DNA of 64,000 bases, taken from NCBI GenBank assembly GCA_021832345.1, contig JAKBKY010000001.1:334385-398384 (forward strand), read 5' to 3'. Under the pieces are notes generated by a model that was not told where the DNA came from, did no database searches, and was given only the letters and a program-made list of their open reading frames with translations. The stretch's first letter is position 1. Every line of letters begins with the position of its first letter. The DNA comes from a bacterium. Lineage in GTDB: Bacteria; Vulcanimicrobiota; Vulcanimicrobiia; Vulcanimicrobiales; Vulcanimicrobiaceae. A program made the position numbers and the translations under genes. Below, in pieces: positions 33,084-41,038 of this stretch.

Positions 33084-33596
33084 ATGAACACGAAATGCCT
33101 TTCGAGCGCCGCGTTTGCGCTGGCCGCGATCTTCGCCCTGGGCTCCGGCTCGGCATCGGCTTCGCCCAAGCCCACGCCGGCGCCGATTCGCATCCCGATT
33201 CCCAAGAACAAGATGCACTCCGACTTTACGGTCGAAGTCAACCATCTGGGCCAGATCGTGCGGGTCACGTCGGGAGACTGGAGCCATAGCGCACACTTCA
33301 ACCACATCACCTACGGCAACGTCCTGCAGGCGTTCATCCGGCGCCCCGACGGCACGGCGGTCGTTGGGGTGTATCGCATCAGCTACAACTACGATCCGCG
33401 CACGACGCGCATCTCTCGCTCCGTCGTCTTGCTCAAGCGCGGCGGCAACTGGGGCAACCTGCCCGGGGCGGTCGAGCAGATGATCGCCAAGCAGCGTGCC
33501 CGCGAGCGCCTGGCTGCGCAGCGACGCGCGGCGAAACTGCCGACGCTCAAACAGATTCTCGGCCCCACACCCAAGCCGACGCACGCGCCGAGCTAG
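33084..33596 (+). CDS. Exported hypothetical protein
   Basis: 170 residues. A signal peptide (1-26, ending SASAS) is followed by a proline-rich stretch, then a beta-rich core with SDFTVEVNHLGQIVRVTSG and RISYNYDPRTTRISRSVVL, and a basic coiled C-terminus. Probably periplasmic or surface. No family recognised. ATG at 33084 begins the signal peptide. It lies between the zinc-ribbon gene and another small cysteine-pair gene, all on the plus strand, and may be co-transcribed with them. Confidence 0.75.
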   Translation: MNTKCLSSAAFALAAIFALGSGSASASPKPTPAPIRIPIPKNKMHSDFTVEVNHLGQIVRVTSGDWSHSAHFNHITYGNVLQAFIRRPDGTAVVGVYRISYNYDPRTTRISRSVVLLKRGGNWGNLPGAVEQMIAKQRARERLAAQRRAAKLPTLKQILGPTPKPTHAPS

Positions 33597-33603
33597 CGGC
33601 GCG

Positions 33604-33834
33604 ATGTCGCGTCGCCGCCGCGCCGTGCGCCCACCGCTGCCGCTGGCCGTCGTCGATGCGGCGCGCGATCGTGCCCGTAGCTGCGAGCGCAAGGATGCCT
33701 ACGAGTCGCAGGCGCACGCTCGCGCGGTGGCCGCCATGAACGGGACGGCGCAGGCGCTCGTTACGTACGAGTGCCGCTACTGCGGCTTCTGGCACGTGGC
33801 ACGGCGCAAACCTCCCGAAGACCCGCCGGGTTAG
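33604..33834 (+). CDS. Small protein with a C-terminal CxxC zinc knuckle
   Basis: 76 residues. A basic N-terminus is followed by SCERKDAYESQAHARAVAA and a YECRYCGFWHVARR segment. A CxxC pair plus the downstream histidine suggest zinc binding, as in small conserved hypotheticals of high-GC bacteria. ATG at 33604 lies seven bases after the previous stop. It ends seven bases before the FAH-family gene. Function unknown. Confidence 0.65.
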   Translation: MSRRRRAVRPPLPLAVVDAARDRARSCERKDAYESQAHARAVAAMNGTAQALVTYECRYCGFWHVARRKPPEDPPG

Positions 33835-33841
33835 AGGCAAC

Positions 33842-34684
33842 GTGCGATACGTCAGCTACCTACAGGCCGGTGAAGCTCGTCCCGGTCTGCTCACGGAGAC
33901 CACCATTACGCCGATTCGCACCATGTCGCTGCTGGAGTTTATCGCGCTTCCTCCATCGGCGCGTACCGCCCATATCACGAGCGAGCGAATTGCACTCGAG
34001 AGCGTCTCCCTCGCAGCGCCCGTGATCCCGCGACGCAACATCTTCTGCGTCGGGCGCAACTACCTCGAACACGCCAAGGAACGCGCGCGCGCGCTGGGAC
34101 GCGAGGTGAAGTTGCCCGATCTCCCGGCTTTCTTCACGAAGGCTCCCGGCGCCATCGCCGCTCCCGGCGCGCAACTGCACCTCCAAGCCCGCCTCTCCTC
34201 GGAGTACGACTTCGAAGCGGAGCTTGCCGTGGTGATCGGCACGCGCTGTAAGGACGTTGCCGAAGACAAGGCCATGGACACGATCTTCGGCTACACCTGT
34301 TTGAACGACGTCACCGCGCGCGACCTGCAGCGCGCGCATCTCCAGTGGTTCAAGGGCAAGAGCCTGGATGACTGCGCTCCGCTCGGCCCGTGGATCGTCA
34401 CGCCCGAGGAGTTCGGCGACCCACAAGCTCGCGCGATTGCCTTCCGCTTGAACGGTATCGAAAAGCAATCCAGTACGACCGCGCAGATGCTCTTCCCGAT
34501 TCGCCGGCTGATCGCAGAACTGAGCAAAGGGATGACGCTGCTGCCCGGAGATATCATTGCGACGGGTACGCCCGAGGGCGTCGGCTTCGCGCGCACACCG
34601 CCTGAGTTTCTGCGCGACGGCGACACGATGGAGGTCGAAATCGACGGCATCGGGATCCTGCGCAACACGGTCCGCATCTCCTAA
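33842..34684 (+). CDS. Fumarylacetoacetate hydrolase-family enzyme
   Basis: 280 residues of the FAH superfamily. The core motifs are FCVGRNYLEHA, the metal-binding acidic residues in SSEYDFEAELAVVIG, GYTCLNDVTARDLQ, KSLDDCAPLGPWIV and GDIIATGTPEGVGF. Such enzymes hydrolyse or decarboxylate acylpyruvates and oxaloacetate, but the substrate cannot be told from sequence. The start is GTG 33842. No aromatic-degradation genes flank it, so acylpyruvase or oxaloacetate decarboxylase are the likeliest roles. Confidence 0.9.
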   Translation: MRYVSYLQAGEARPGLLTETTITPIRTMSLLEFIALPPSARTAHITSERIALESVSLAAPVIPRRNIFCVGRNYLEHAKERARALGREVKLPDLPAFFTKAPGAIAAPGAQLHLQARLSSEYDFEAELAVVIGTRCKDVAEDKAMDTIFGYTCLNDVTARDLQRAHLQWFKGKSLDDCAPLGPWIVTPEEFGDPQARAIAFRLNGIEKQSSTTAQMLFPIRRLIAELSKGMTLLPGDIIATGTPEGVGFARTPPEFLRDGDTMEVEIDGIGILRNTVRIS

Positions 34685-34788
34685 ATGGTGCTCCTGCCGC
34701 TCGCTTTCGTGCGCGGCCTACGCACCTAAAGCCCGCGAACGCGGCGCATGCAGGGTTCACTCCTTCGGTGCGGAAGCAACTCTCCCGT

Positions 34789-35904
34789 ATGATCGTCGCC
34801 GTTCCTCGCGAAGCCGCTCTGAATGAACGGCGGGTAGCTCTTGTGCCTGAAACCATCGCGCGCTTGGCGCGCAGCGGCGTTGCCGCGCAGGTCGAGCGCG
34901 GTGCGGGCCTGGCGGCCGCCTTCCCGGATGCCGAGTATGAGCGCGCCGGTGCAACGCTGGCCGATGCATCGTCCGCGTGGGTCGCCGGTTGCGATGCGCT
35001 GCTGTGCGTCGGGCGCCCGAGCGATGCGCTCCTGCGCACGGTTCGTCCCGGAACGCTCCTGGTCGGCTTCCTCGCACCGCTCGGCGATCCCGAGTACGTC
35101 GCGCGCCTCGCTGCAGCCGGCGTGACCGCATTCGCGATGGAGGCGATCCCGCGCGTGACCCGCGCGCAAGCGATGGATGCGCTCTCCTCCCAGAGCAACA
35201 TCGCGGGGTATAAGAGCGTGCTCTTGGCCGCAGGTACGCTGCCGAAGTTCTTTCCGATGCTCACGACCGCCGCCGGGACGATCCCGCCGGCCAAAGTCCT
35301 CGTCCTGGGCGCCGGCGTTGCAGGTTTGCAGGCGATCGCCACGGCGCGCCGGCTCGGCGCGGTGGTCTGCGCCTACGATGTGCGAGCGATCGCCAAGGAG
35401 CAGGTGCAGTCGCTGGGCGCAGCGTTTCTCGAGTTCGATCTCGGCGACGCCGAAGGCGCCGGCGGCTACGCGCGCGAGCTCACGGCCGAACAGGCGGAGC
35501 GCCAACGCGCCTGGATGGTCGAGCAGATCGGCAAGAACGATTGCGTCATCACGACGGCCCTGGTGCCGGGACGAGCCGCCCCGCTGCTCGTCAGCGAAGC
35601 AGCGGTGGCTGCGATGCGCCCCGGCAGCGTCATCGTGGATCTCGCCGCAGAGGCCGGGGGCAACTGCGCTTTGACGCGCCGGGATGAAATCTTCACCACC
35701 GAGAACGGCGTCACCATCATCGGAACCACCAACCTTCCTTCGACGATGCCCTTCGATGCGAGCAAGCTCTACTCGCGCAACATTGCCGCGCTCCTGGCGC
35801 TCTTCGTCGCAAAAGATGGAACGTCGGCGATCGATTTCAACGACGAGATCGTGCGTGGCGCCTGCATCGCCCACGACGGCAACGTCCTCCTCCAGCAAGG
35901 ATAA
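34789..35904 (+). CDS. pntAA: PntAA, NAD(P) transhydrogenase alpha subunit, NAD-binding part
   Basis: 371 residues. The sequence shows the AlaDH/PntA fold: VPREAALNERRVALVPE at the N-terminus, MEAIPRVTRAQAMDALSSQ, and the NAD-binding loop VLGAGVAGLQAIATARRLGA (about 170-189). Together with the next two genes it forms the membrane proton pump that links NADH oxidation to NADP reduction. ATG at 34789 is the natural start; the track upstream is only a few codons. The three-gene split (pntAA, pntAB, pntB) is the form common outside enterobacteria. Confidence 0.95.
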   Translation: MIVAVPREAALNERRVALVPETIARLARSGVAAQVERGAGLAAAFPDAEYERAGATLADASSAWVAGCDALLCVGRPSDALLRTVRPGTLLVGFLAPLGDPEYVARLAAAGVTAFAMEAIPRVTRAQAMDALSSQSNIAGYKSVLLAAGTLPKFFPMLTTAAGTIPPAKVLVLGAGVAGLQAIATARRLGAVVCAYDVRAIAKEQVQSLGAAFLEFDLGDAEGAGGYARELTAEQAERQRAWMVEQIGKNDCVITTALVPGRAAPLLVSEAAVAAMRPGSVIVDLAAEAGGNCALTRRDEIFTTENGVTIIGTTNLPSTMPFDASKLYSRNIAALLALFVAKDGTSAIDFNDEIVRGACIAHDGNVLLQQG

Positions 35905-35910
35905 GGCCGC

Positions 35911-36225
35911 ATGATCGACGCGCAACACTTCGTCATACTCCTGACCATCCTGGTCCTGGCCGTCTTCGTCGGCTTTGAAGTCATCTCGAAGGTACCGACC
36001 ACGCTGCACACGCCCTTGATGTCGGCGACCAACGCCATTCACGGCGTGGTGCTCGCCGGCGCGATCGTGGTGACCACGGTGCTCTTTACCGATCGCGCAC
36101 CGTCGTGGATTCTCACGACGGTAGCTATCACGGCTATTGCACTAGGCACCATCAACGTCGTCGGCGGATTCGCGGTCACCGAACGCATGCTCCAGATGTT
36201 CCGTAAGCGCGGAGCCTCCAAGTGA
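35911..36225 (+). CDS. pntAB: PntAB, NAD(P) transhydrogenase alpha subunit, membrane part
   Basis: 104 residues with three membrane helices. It matches the split-off C-terminal membrane piece of the alpha subunit: FVGFEVISKVPTTLHTPLMSATNAIHG is the conserved second-helix region and ends in the NVVGGFAVTERML segment. It forms part of the proton channel. It begins six bases after pntAA and its stop overlaps the pntB start by four bases, so the unit is translated as one. Confidence 0.95.
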   Translation: MIDAQHFVILLTILVLAVFVGFEVISKVPTTLHTPLMSATNAIHGVVLAGAIVVTTVLFTDRAPSWILTTVAITAIALGTINVVGGFAVTERMLQMFRKRGASK

Positions 36226-37625
36226 CCGCCGCCAACCTTTCGGCGATCTACGGCGCCGTCGAGCTTGTCGCGATCGCGCTCTTCATCTTAGGGCTGCGTT
36301 TCTTGAGTTCGCCCGGCAGTGCGCGCATGGGCAATCGCCTCGCGGCGATCGGGATGCTCATCGCGCTCGCCTCGTTCCTCATCCAGACGCAGGCGGTCGC
36401 GTGGTGGGTCATCACCGTGGGCATCGTGATCGGCGGCGTCATCGGCTTGGTCTCCGCACTCAAAGTCAAGATGACGGCGATGCCGCAGATGGTCGCGCTC
36501 TTCAACGGCGCCGGCGGCGCGACGGCGCTGCTCATCGGAACCATCGAGTACTACGCCAACTCCGGCGCGCCGTTTGGCGCTGTCATCGCCGTCTCGCTCG
36601 TGCTCTCGGCGATCATCGGCGGCCTCTCGGCAGCAGGCTCGGTGATCGCGTTTCTCAAGCTGCAGGAGGTGATGACGGGCCGGCCCGTCACCTACCCCGG
36701 CCAGCAGATCGTCAATAGCGTGGTGGCATTAACGATTCTCGCCTGTGGCGTCTGGTTCGTCGCCAGCAGCGGCCAGATGCCGCCGGTCGTCTTTCTCGGG
36801 ATGCTTGCTGCAACGCTCGTGCTCGGCGTCTTCTTCGTGCTGCCGATCGGCGGCGCCGATATGCCGGTCGTTATCTCGCTGCTCAACTCGTTTACCGGCG
36901 TTGCCGTGGCGATCACGGGCTTCGAACTCAACCACACGCTGCTCATCATCGCCGGCGCCTTGGTCGGCGCGAGCGGCACCTTGCTCACCGTCTTAATGGG
37001 CCGCGCCATGAACCGCCCGCTGACCAACGTCCTCTTCGGAGCCTTCGGCTCGGGCGGCGGAAGCGAGCCGGCCGGCGGCAGCGGCGGGCAGCAGAACGTT
37101 CGCAGCGCAAGCGCCGATGACGTGGCGATGATGCTGGCCTACGCGCAACGCGTCATCATCGTTCCCGGCTACGGGCTCGCCGTTGCGCAAGCGCAGCATG
37201 CGGTCAAAGCTCTCGCCGATCAACTCGAAAAACGCGGCATCGAGGTGCGCTACGCCATTCACCCGGTCGCGGGCCGCATGCCGGGGCATATGAACGTGCT
37301 GCTTGCCGAAGCCAACGTGCCGTATCCGCAGTTGCTGGATATGGAGGACGTCAACCCCGAGTTTCCGACCACCGACGTCGCCCTGGTCATCGGCGCCAAC
37401 GACGTGACGAATCCCGCAGCGCGCAACGTCACTTCGTCGCCGATCTACGGGATGCCGATTCTCGATGTCGACAAGGCACAGAACGTCGTCGTCCTCAAGC
37501 GTTCGATGCGCTCGGGCTTTGCGGGCATCGAGAATCCCTTGTACGAGATGCCGAATACCGTGATGCTCTTCGGGGATGCCAAAGCCTCGGTGGACGCTCT
37601 CGTCGCCGCCGTCAAGACGGTCTGA
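36222..37625 (+). CDS. pntB: PntB, NAD(P) transhydrogenase beta subunit
   Basis: 467 residues: about eight to nine membrane helices (1-270), a Gly-rich linker (about 270-295), and the NADP-binding domain with VPGYGLAVAQAQHAVKAL, HPVAGRMPGHMNVLLAEA and the C-terminal VLKRSMRSGFAGIENPLY. It binds NADP(H) and carries most of the channel. The subunit supplies NADPH for biosynthesis at the cost of proton motive force. The gene starts with GTG, overlapping pntAB. Confidence 0.96.
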   Translation: MTAANLSAIYGAVELVAIALFILGLRFLSSPGSARMGNRLAAIGMLIALASFLIQTQAVAWWVITVGIVIGGVIGLVSALKVKMTAMPQMVALFNGAGGATALLIGTIEYYANSGAPFGAVIAVSLVLSAIIGGLSAAGSVIAFLKLQEVMTGRPVTYPGQQIVNSVVALTILACGVWFVASSGQMPPVVFLGMLAATLVLGVFFVLPIGGADMPVVISLLNSFTGVAVAITGFELNHTLLIIAGALVGASGTLLTVLMGRAMNRPLTNVLFGAFGSGGGSEPAGGSGGQQNVRSASADDVAMMLAYAQRVIIVPGYGLAVAQAQHAVKALADQLEKRGIEVRYAIHPVAGRMPGHMNVLLAEANVPYPQLLDMEDVNPEFPTTDVALVIGANDVTNPAARNVTSSPIYGMPILDVDKAQNVVVLKRSMRSGFAGIENPLYEMPNTVMLFGDAKASVDALVAAVKTV

Positions 37626-37718
37626 TCGGACGCCCCTGTTTCAGTTTGCGAATTGGCGGAGGAACGCCGTAGCTGTCAGACGGCCAGCGCAAGCAACGCA
37701 ACAACGTCACCGCGCAGC

Positions 37719-39314
37719 CTAGCGTAACGACCATCCTGCTGCGTTCCAGGTCGGCAGGAACGCATTGGGCGCAAAGCCGCGCATGCGCGTCCGATACGCA
37801 TAGAGATAGTCGGCATTAAAGAGATAGACGATCGGCACCGCAGAGGCGACGCGGCGCGCGATCTGCGCGTAGATGCGTTTGCGCCGGGCTTGAGAAGGCG
37901 TATCGAGCGCGGCGCGCTCCAACGCGTTGACGCGCGGATCGCACCAGCGCATGTAGTTTTCCGGCGCTCCGCAGGCTAAAACGGCGGAGTCGTCGGGATC
38001 TGCGCCCATCGTCCAGGGCACGTACGCCAAATCGAAGGAGCCGCTCGCCAGTAAGCCGGTCTTGGGGAGAAAGAGCTGCGCCATGCTCACCGACTTGAGA
38101 ACCACGTCGATGCCGATCGTCCGCAAGGCGGCCGCCACGAACGTGGCGACGCGCACGCCGGTCGTCGATTCGGGAAACTCGACGAAGACCAGGCGCAACC
38201 GGCGCCCGTTCTTCACGCGGATGCCGTCGCTGCCGCGTCGCCAACCGGCGCCCCGCAGCAGGGCCTCGGCAGCGCGCGGATCGTAGGCCGGCTCGCGAAT
38301 GTTCGGATCGTACGCCCAGGAGAAGCGCGGCTGCAACTGATTGGTCACCGGATAGACGCCGAGCGTGATCTTGCGGCTAATCGCTTGCCGATCGATGCCC
38401 ATCGCAATCGCCCGCCGCACCAGGACGTTGCCGAGCGGCCGATGCGTGACGTTGATGGCGATACCGGCCACGACGGAGGTTGGAACCCGATCGAACGCGA
38501 TCCCATGAACGCCCGCGAGGTCCGCGCGTTGGTTCGGCGCGATGAGGTTCCAATCGATGCTGCCGGTGCGCAGCAGCAAGAGATTGGTGCTTGGGTCGGC
38601 AACGATCCGGGCAACGATACGATGGAGCTTCGGCTCCGCACGCCAGTAGAGCGGATTGCGCCGGTAGACGAGGCGATCGCCGCGCTGCCACTGCGACAGA
38701 ATGTAGGGCCCGTCGACGACGTTGGGGCCGGCGTTGAACGGAGCCTGCGCCAACGGCTCCTCGTTCCGCAACACATGCGCGGGGAGGACGACCTGCGGTG
38801 ACGCTCCGTAGGAGAAGAACGTGGTCGCTGCCGGCGCCCAGGCATGTTTGAGGCGCAGCACGACGGTGTAGGGACCGGGAGCGCGCGCGTGTTTGATGAG
38901 CTCGTAGCCCGCATGCGAACGCACGGGATTGCGCGGATTGAGGATCGCGTGCAAGGTGAAGAGCACGTCAGCCGAGGTAACCGGCACGCCGTCGCTCCAG
39001 CGCACGTCGCGCCGCAGGTGGTAGACGATCGTGCGGCCATCGGCGGAGATGCCGCCGTTGCGCTGCGTCGGAATGACCCGTAAGAGGACCGGCACCAAGC
39101 GGCCCTGCGCATTCATCTCCACGAAGGGCAAGAACGAGAGCCGGTCTACCTGCGCCTCCACCGACGCCGCATCCGGGTGGATGAAGAGCGGGTTGAGGCT
39201 GCTCGGATCGCCGGCGAGATCGAACCGGATGGTATCGTTCGGCTGCCGGCCCGGCGCACACCCGGCCAGCAGCGCGAGCAACGTGAGGACGGCGGCAAAC
39301 CGGCGGTAGCCCAT
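37719..39314 (-). CDS. Peptide/oligopeptide ABC-transporter substrate-binding lipoprotein (family 5)
   Basis: 531 residues. A lipoprotein signal ends LLALLAGC (C19). The mature protein is an SBP_bac_5 member with DPSSLNPLF, the family signature RRDVRWSDGVPVTSADVLFT, GPYILSQWQRGD, RRAIAMGIDRQAI and ADPDDSAV. It captures peptides or similar solutes outside the inner membrane. No permease or ATPase genes are beside it. It diverges from the Lrp regulator of the lysine genes, so control by the same operator region (39415-39473) is likely. ATG at 39314 is used, since longer frames lack a signal. Confidence 0.9.
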   Translation of the reverse strand: MGYRRFAAVLTLLALLAGCAPGRQPNDTIRFDLAGDPSSLNPLFIHPDAASVEAQVDRLSFLPFVEMNAQGRLVPVLLRVIPTQRNGGISADGRTIVYHLRRDVRWSDGVPVTSADVLFTLHAILNPRNPVRSHAGYELIKHARAPGPYTVVLRLKHAWAPAATTFFSYGASPQVVLPAHVLRNEEPLAQAPFNAGPNVVDGPYILSQWQRGDRLVYRRNPLYWRAEPKLHRIVARIVADPSTNLLLLRTGSIDWNLIAPNQRADLAGVHGIAFDRVPTSVVAGIAINVTHRPLGNVLVRRAIAMGIDRQAISRKITLGVYPVTNQLQPRFSWAYDPNIREPAYDPRAAEALLRGAGWRRGSDGIRVKNGRRLRLVFVEFPESTTGVRVATFVAAALRTIGIDVVLKSVSMAQLFLPKTGLLASGSFDLAYVPWTMGADPDDSAVLACGAPENYMRWCDPRVNALERAALDTPSQARRKRIYAQIARRVASAVPIVYLFNADYLYAYRTRMRGFAPNAFLPTWNAAGWSLR

Positions 39315-39414
39315 CGCGCGGCGGTTCGGCGCGCCGGCGAAGCGGGCCCGCCGTGCAGGCTGCAAGCGGCGGCCGGGATGCCTGGACGCGAACGACTGTT
39401 CGGGGAATTGCCGA

Positions 39415-39473
39415 TTGCGCCGAATGAATCGTGCGTGGTACACTATTTCTACCGAGCATTGTTCGGTATACCA
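39415..39473 (+). promoter_or_regulatory. Lrp-gene promoter with nested inverted repeats over the start point
   Basis: A plus-strand -35 TTGCGC (39415-39420) and -10 TACACT (39439-39444) are 18 bp apart, placing the start near 39451. There two nested inverted repeats occur: TACCGA/TCGGTA (39450-39455 and 39463-39468) and an outer TGGTA/TACCA pair (39436-39440 and 39469-39473). A regulator bound there would block its own promoter, as is usual for Lrp-type autoregulation. Confidence 0.55.
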
Positions 39474-39486
39474 TGGACTCTGCCGA

Positions 39487-39957
39487 ATGATTTTTACCAC
39501 GGACGACCTCGACGACCTCGACCTGCGCCTGCTCGACGCCTTGCAACGCAATGCGCGTTCGACCTTTGCCGAACTCGGCGAGCTGGTCAGCCTGAAGGCA
39601 CCGGCGGTTCACGACCGCGTCAAGCGGCTCGAAGGCCGGGGCTACGTGCGCGGCTATGCCGCGCAGCTCGATGCCAAGCGCCTTGGGTTTGAACTGGTCG
39701 CCTTCGTGAGTTGCTACACCTCGCCCGATTGCGACTACGATGCCTTCATCGAAACGCTCGCGGCGTTACCGGAGGTCTGCGAAGTGCATAGCGTTGCGGG
39801 CGAAGAGTCGTTCATCTGTAAGATCGTCACGCGTTCCACCCAGCATCTCGACGATCTGCTGACGCGGCTCAAGAGCCAGCGCGGCATGGCACGCACCCGC
39901 ACCACGATCGTCCTCTCTACGCCCTTTGAGCGCGGCGGCATTACGGTGCCGCAATGA
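39487..39957 (+). CDS. Lrp/AsnC-family transcriptional regulator
   Basis: 156 residues. The N-terminal helix-turn-helix reads DLRLLDALQRNARSTFAELG, then VSLKAPAVHDRVKRLEGRG, and the C-terminal RAM domain has the VHSVAGEESFICKIVT strand and ends in TIVLSTPFER. Lrp-type regulators sense amino acids as octamers. ATG at 39487 gives the normal N-terminus. Its stop overlaps the kdd start by four bases, so it most likely senses lysine or a catabolite and controls kdd, kamA and perhaps the divergent binding protein. Confidence 0.93.
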   Translation: MIFTTDDLDDLDLRLLDALQRNARSTFAELGELVSLKAPAVHDRVKRLEGRGYVRGYAAQLDAKRLGFELVAFVSCYTSPDCDYDAFIETLAALPEVCEVHSVAGEESFICKIVTRSTQHLDDLLTRLKSQRGMARTRTTIVLSTPFERGGITVPQ

Positions 39958-41018
39958 AGACCATCTTCGCCGGTAGCCTTCATCCGCTCGGCATCCACCG
40001 CGTACTCGAACCCATCGGCGCCATGCCGCAAGCCGCGTGGAAACTGAATGCCGAGCCGATCTGCGCGGAGAACGAGATCCTCTGCGATGTCGAGGTGCTC
40101 AACATCGACTCCGCGTCATTTACTCAGATGCGAGACGTCTGCGAGAACGATCCGGCACGCATCGGCGAGCACATCGCCGCTACGGTTCGCCAGCGCGGCA
40201 AGCAGCATAATGCCGTCACCGGGTCGGGCGGCATGTTCATCGGTCGCGTCGCAGAGGTCGGCAGCCGGCTGCGCGACCGCCTTGCACTCCAGGTGGGCGA
40301 TCGCATCGCTTCGCTCGTCTCGCTCACGCTGACGCCGCTGCGCATCGACGCCGTCGAGCGTGTCGATGTTGCGACCGGTCGCGTCTGGATTCGCGGTCAG
40401 GCCGTCCTCTTCGAGACAGGGCTATGGGCGCAACTCCCGGCGGATATCGACGAGAACGTGGCGCTGGCCGTCCTGGATGTCGCCGGGGCGCCCGCGCAGA
40501 CACAGCGGCTCTGCAAACCGGGTCAAACCGTGGTGGTGATCGGCGCGGCCGGCAAGAGCGGACTACTGACCTGCGCGCACGCCAAAGCTCGCGTCGGAGC
40601 CGCCGGCAGAGTGATCGGCATTGCGCACGATGCCTCCACGTCCGGAGCGCAACTGCTCCGCGACGCTCAGCTCGTCGACGCTCTCGTGAGCGCCGATGCC
40701 CGCGATGCACTGGCCGTCGCCCAAGCCGTCGAAACACTTGCGCCGCAGCTTGCCGATGTCACGATCAACTGCGTGAACGTCCCCGGTACCGAGTTGAGTT
40801 CGATTCTCTGTACGAAAGACGAGGGCATCGTCTACTTCTTTTCCATGGCGACATCATTTACCGCGGCAGCCTTAGGTGCCGAAGGCGTCGGTCGCGATGT
40901 CACGATGATCGTCGGCAACGGCTACTGCAAGAACCATGCCCAGATCGCGCTGCAGACCCTGCGCGATCATCCGCAACTTCGCGCTTACTTCGAATCCAAG
41001 TACGCGACGCCGGTCTAG
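39954..41018 (+). CDS. kdd: Kdd, L-erythro-3,5-diaminohexanoate dehydrogenase
   Basis: 354 residues. The opening HRVLEPIGAMPQAAWKLNAE and the strand EVLNIDSASFTQM are typical of Kdd. The nucleotide-binding loop is VVVIGAAGKSGLLTC (about 191-205). The C-terminal VTMIVGNGYCKNHAQIAL is also conserved. Kdd oxidises (3S,5S)-diaminohexanoate to 5-amino-3-oxohexanoate in the lysine-fermentation pathway. It lies between the Lrp gene and kamA. The genes for the 5,6-aminomutase (kamDE) and for Kce and Kal, which flank it in fermenters, are missing here. Confidence 0.9.
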   Translation: MKTIFAGSLHPLGIHRVLEPIGAMPQAAWKLNAEPICAENEILCDVEVLNIDSASFTQMRDVCENDPARIGEHIAATVRQRGKQHNAVTGSGGMFIGRVAEVGSRLRDRLALQVGDRIASLVSLTLTPLRIDAVERVDVATGRVWIRGQAVLFETGLWAQLPADIDENVALAVLDVAGAPAQTQRLCKPGQTVVVIGAAGKSGLLTCAHAKARVGAAGRVIGIAHDASTSGAQLLRDAQLVDALVSADARDALAVAQAVETLAPQLADVTINCVNVPGTELSSILCTKDEGIVYFFSMATSFTAAALGAEGVGRDVTMIVGNGYCKNHAQIALQTLRDHPQLRAYFESKYATPV

Positions 41019-41038
41019 AGCACCGGAAGGAAGAGATC

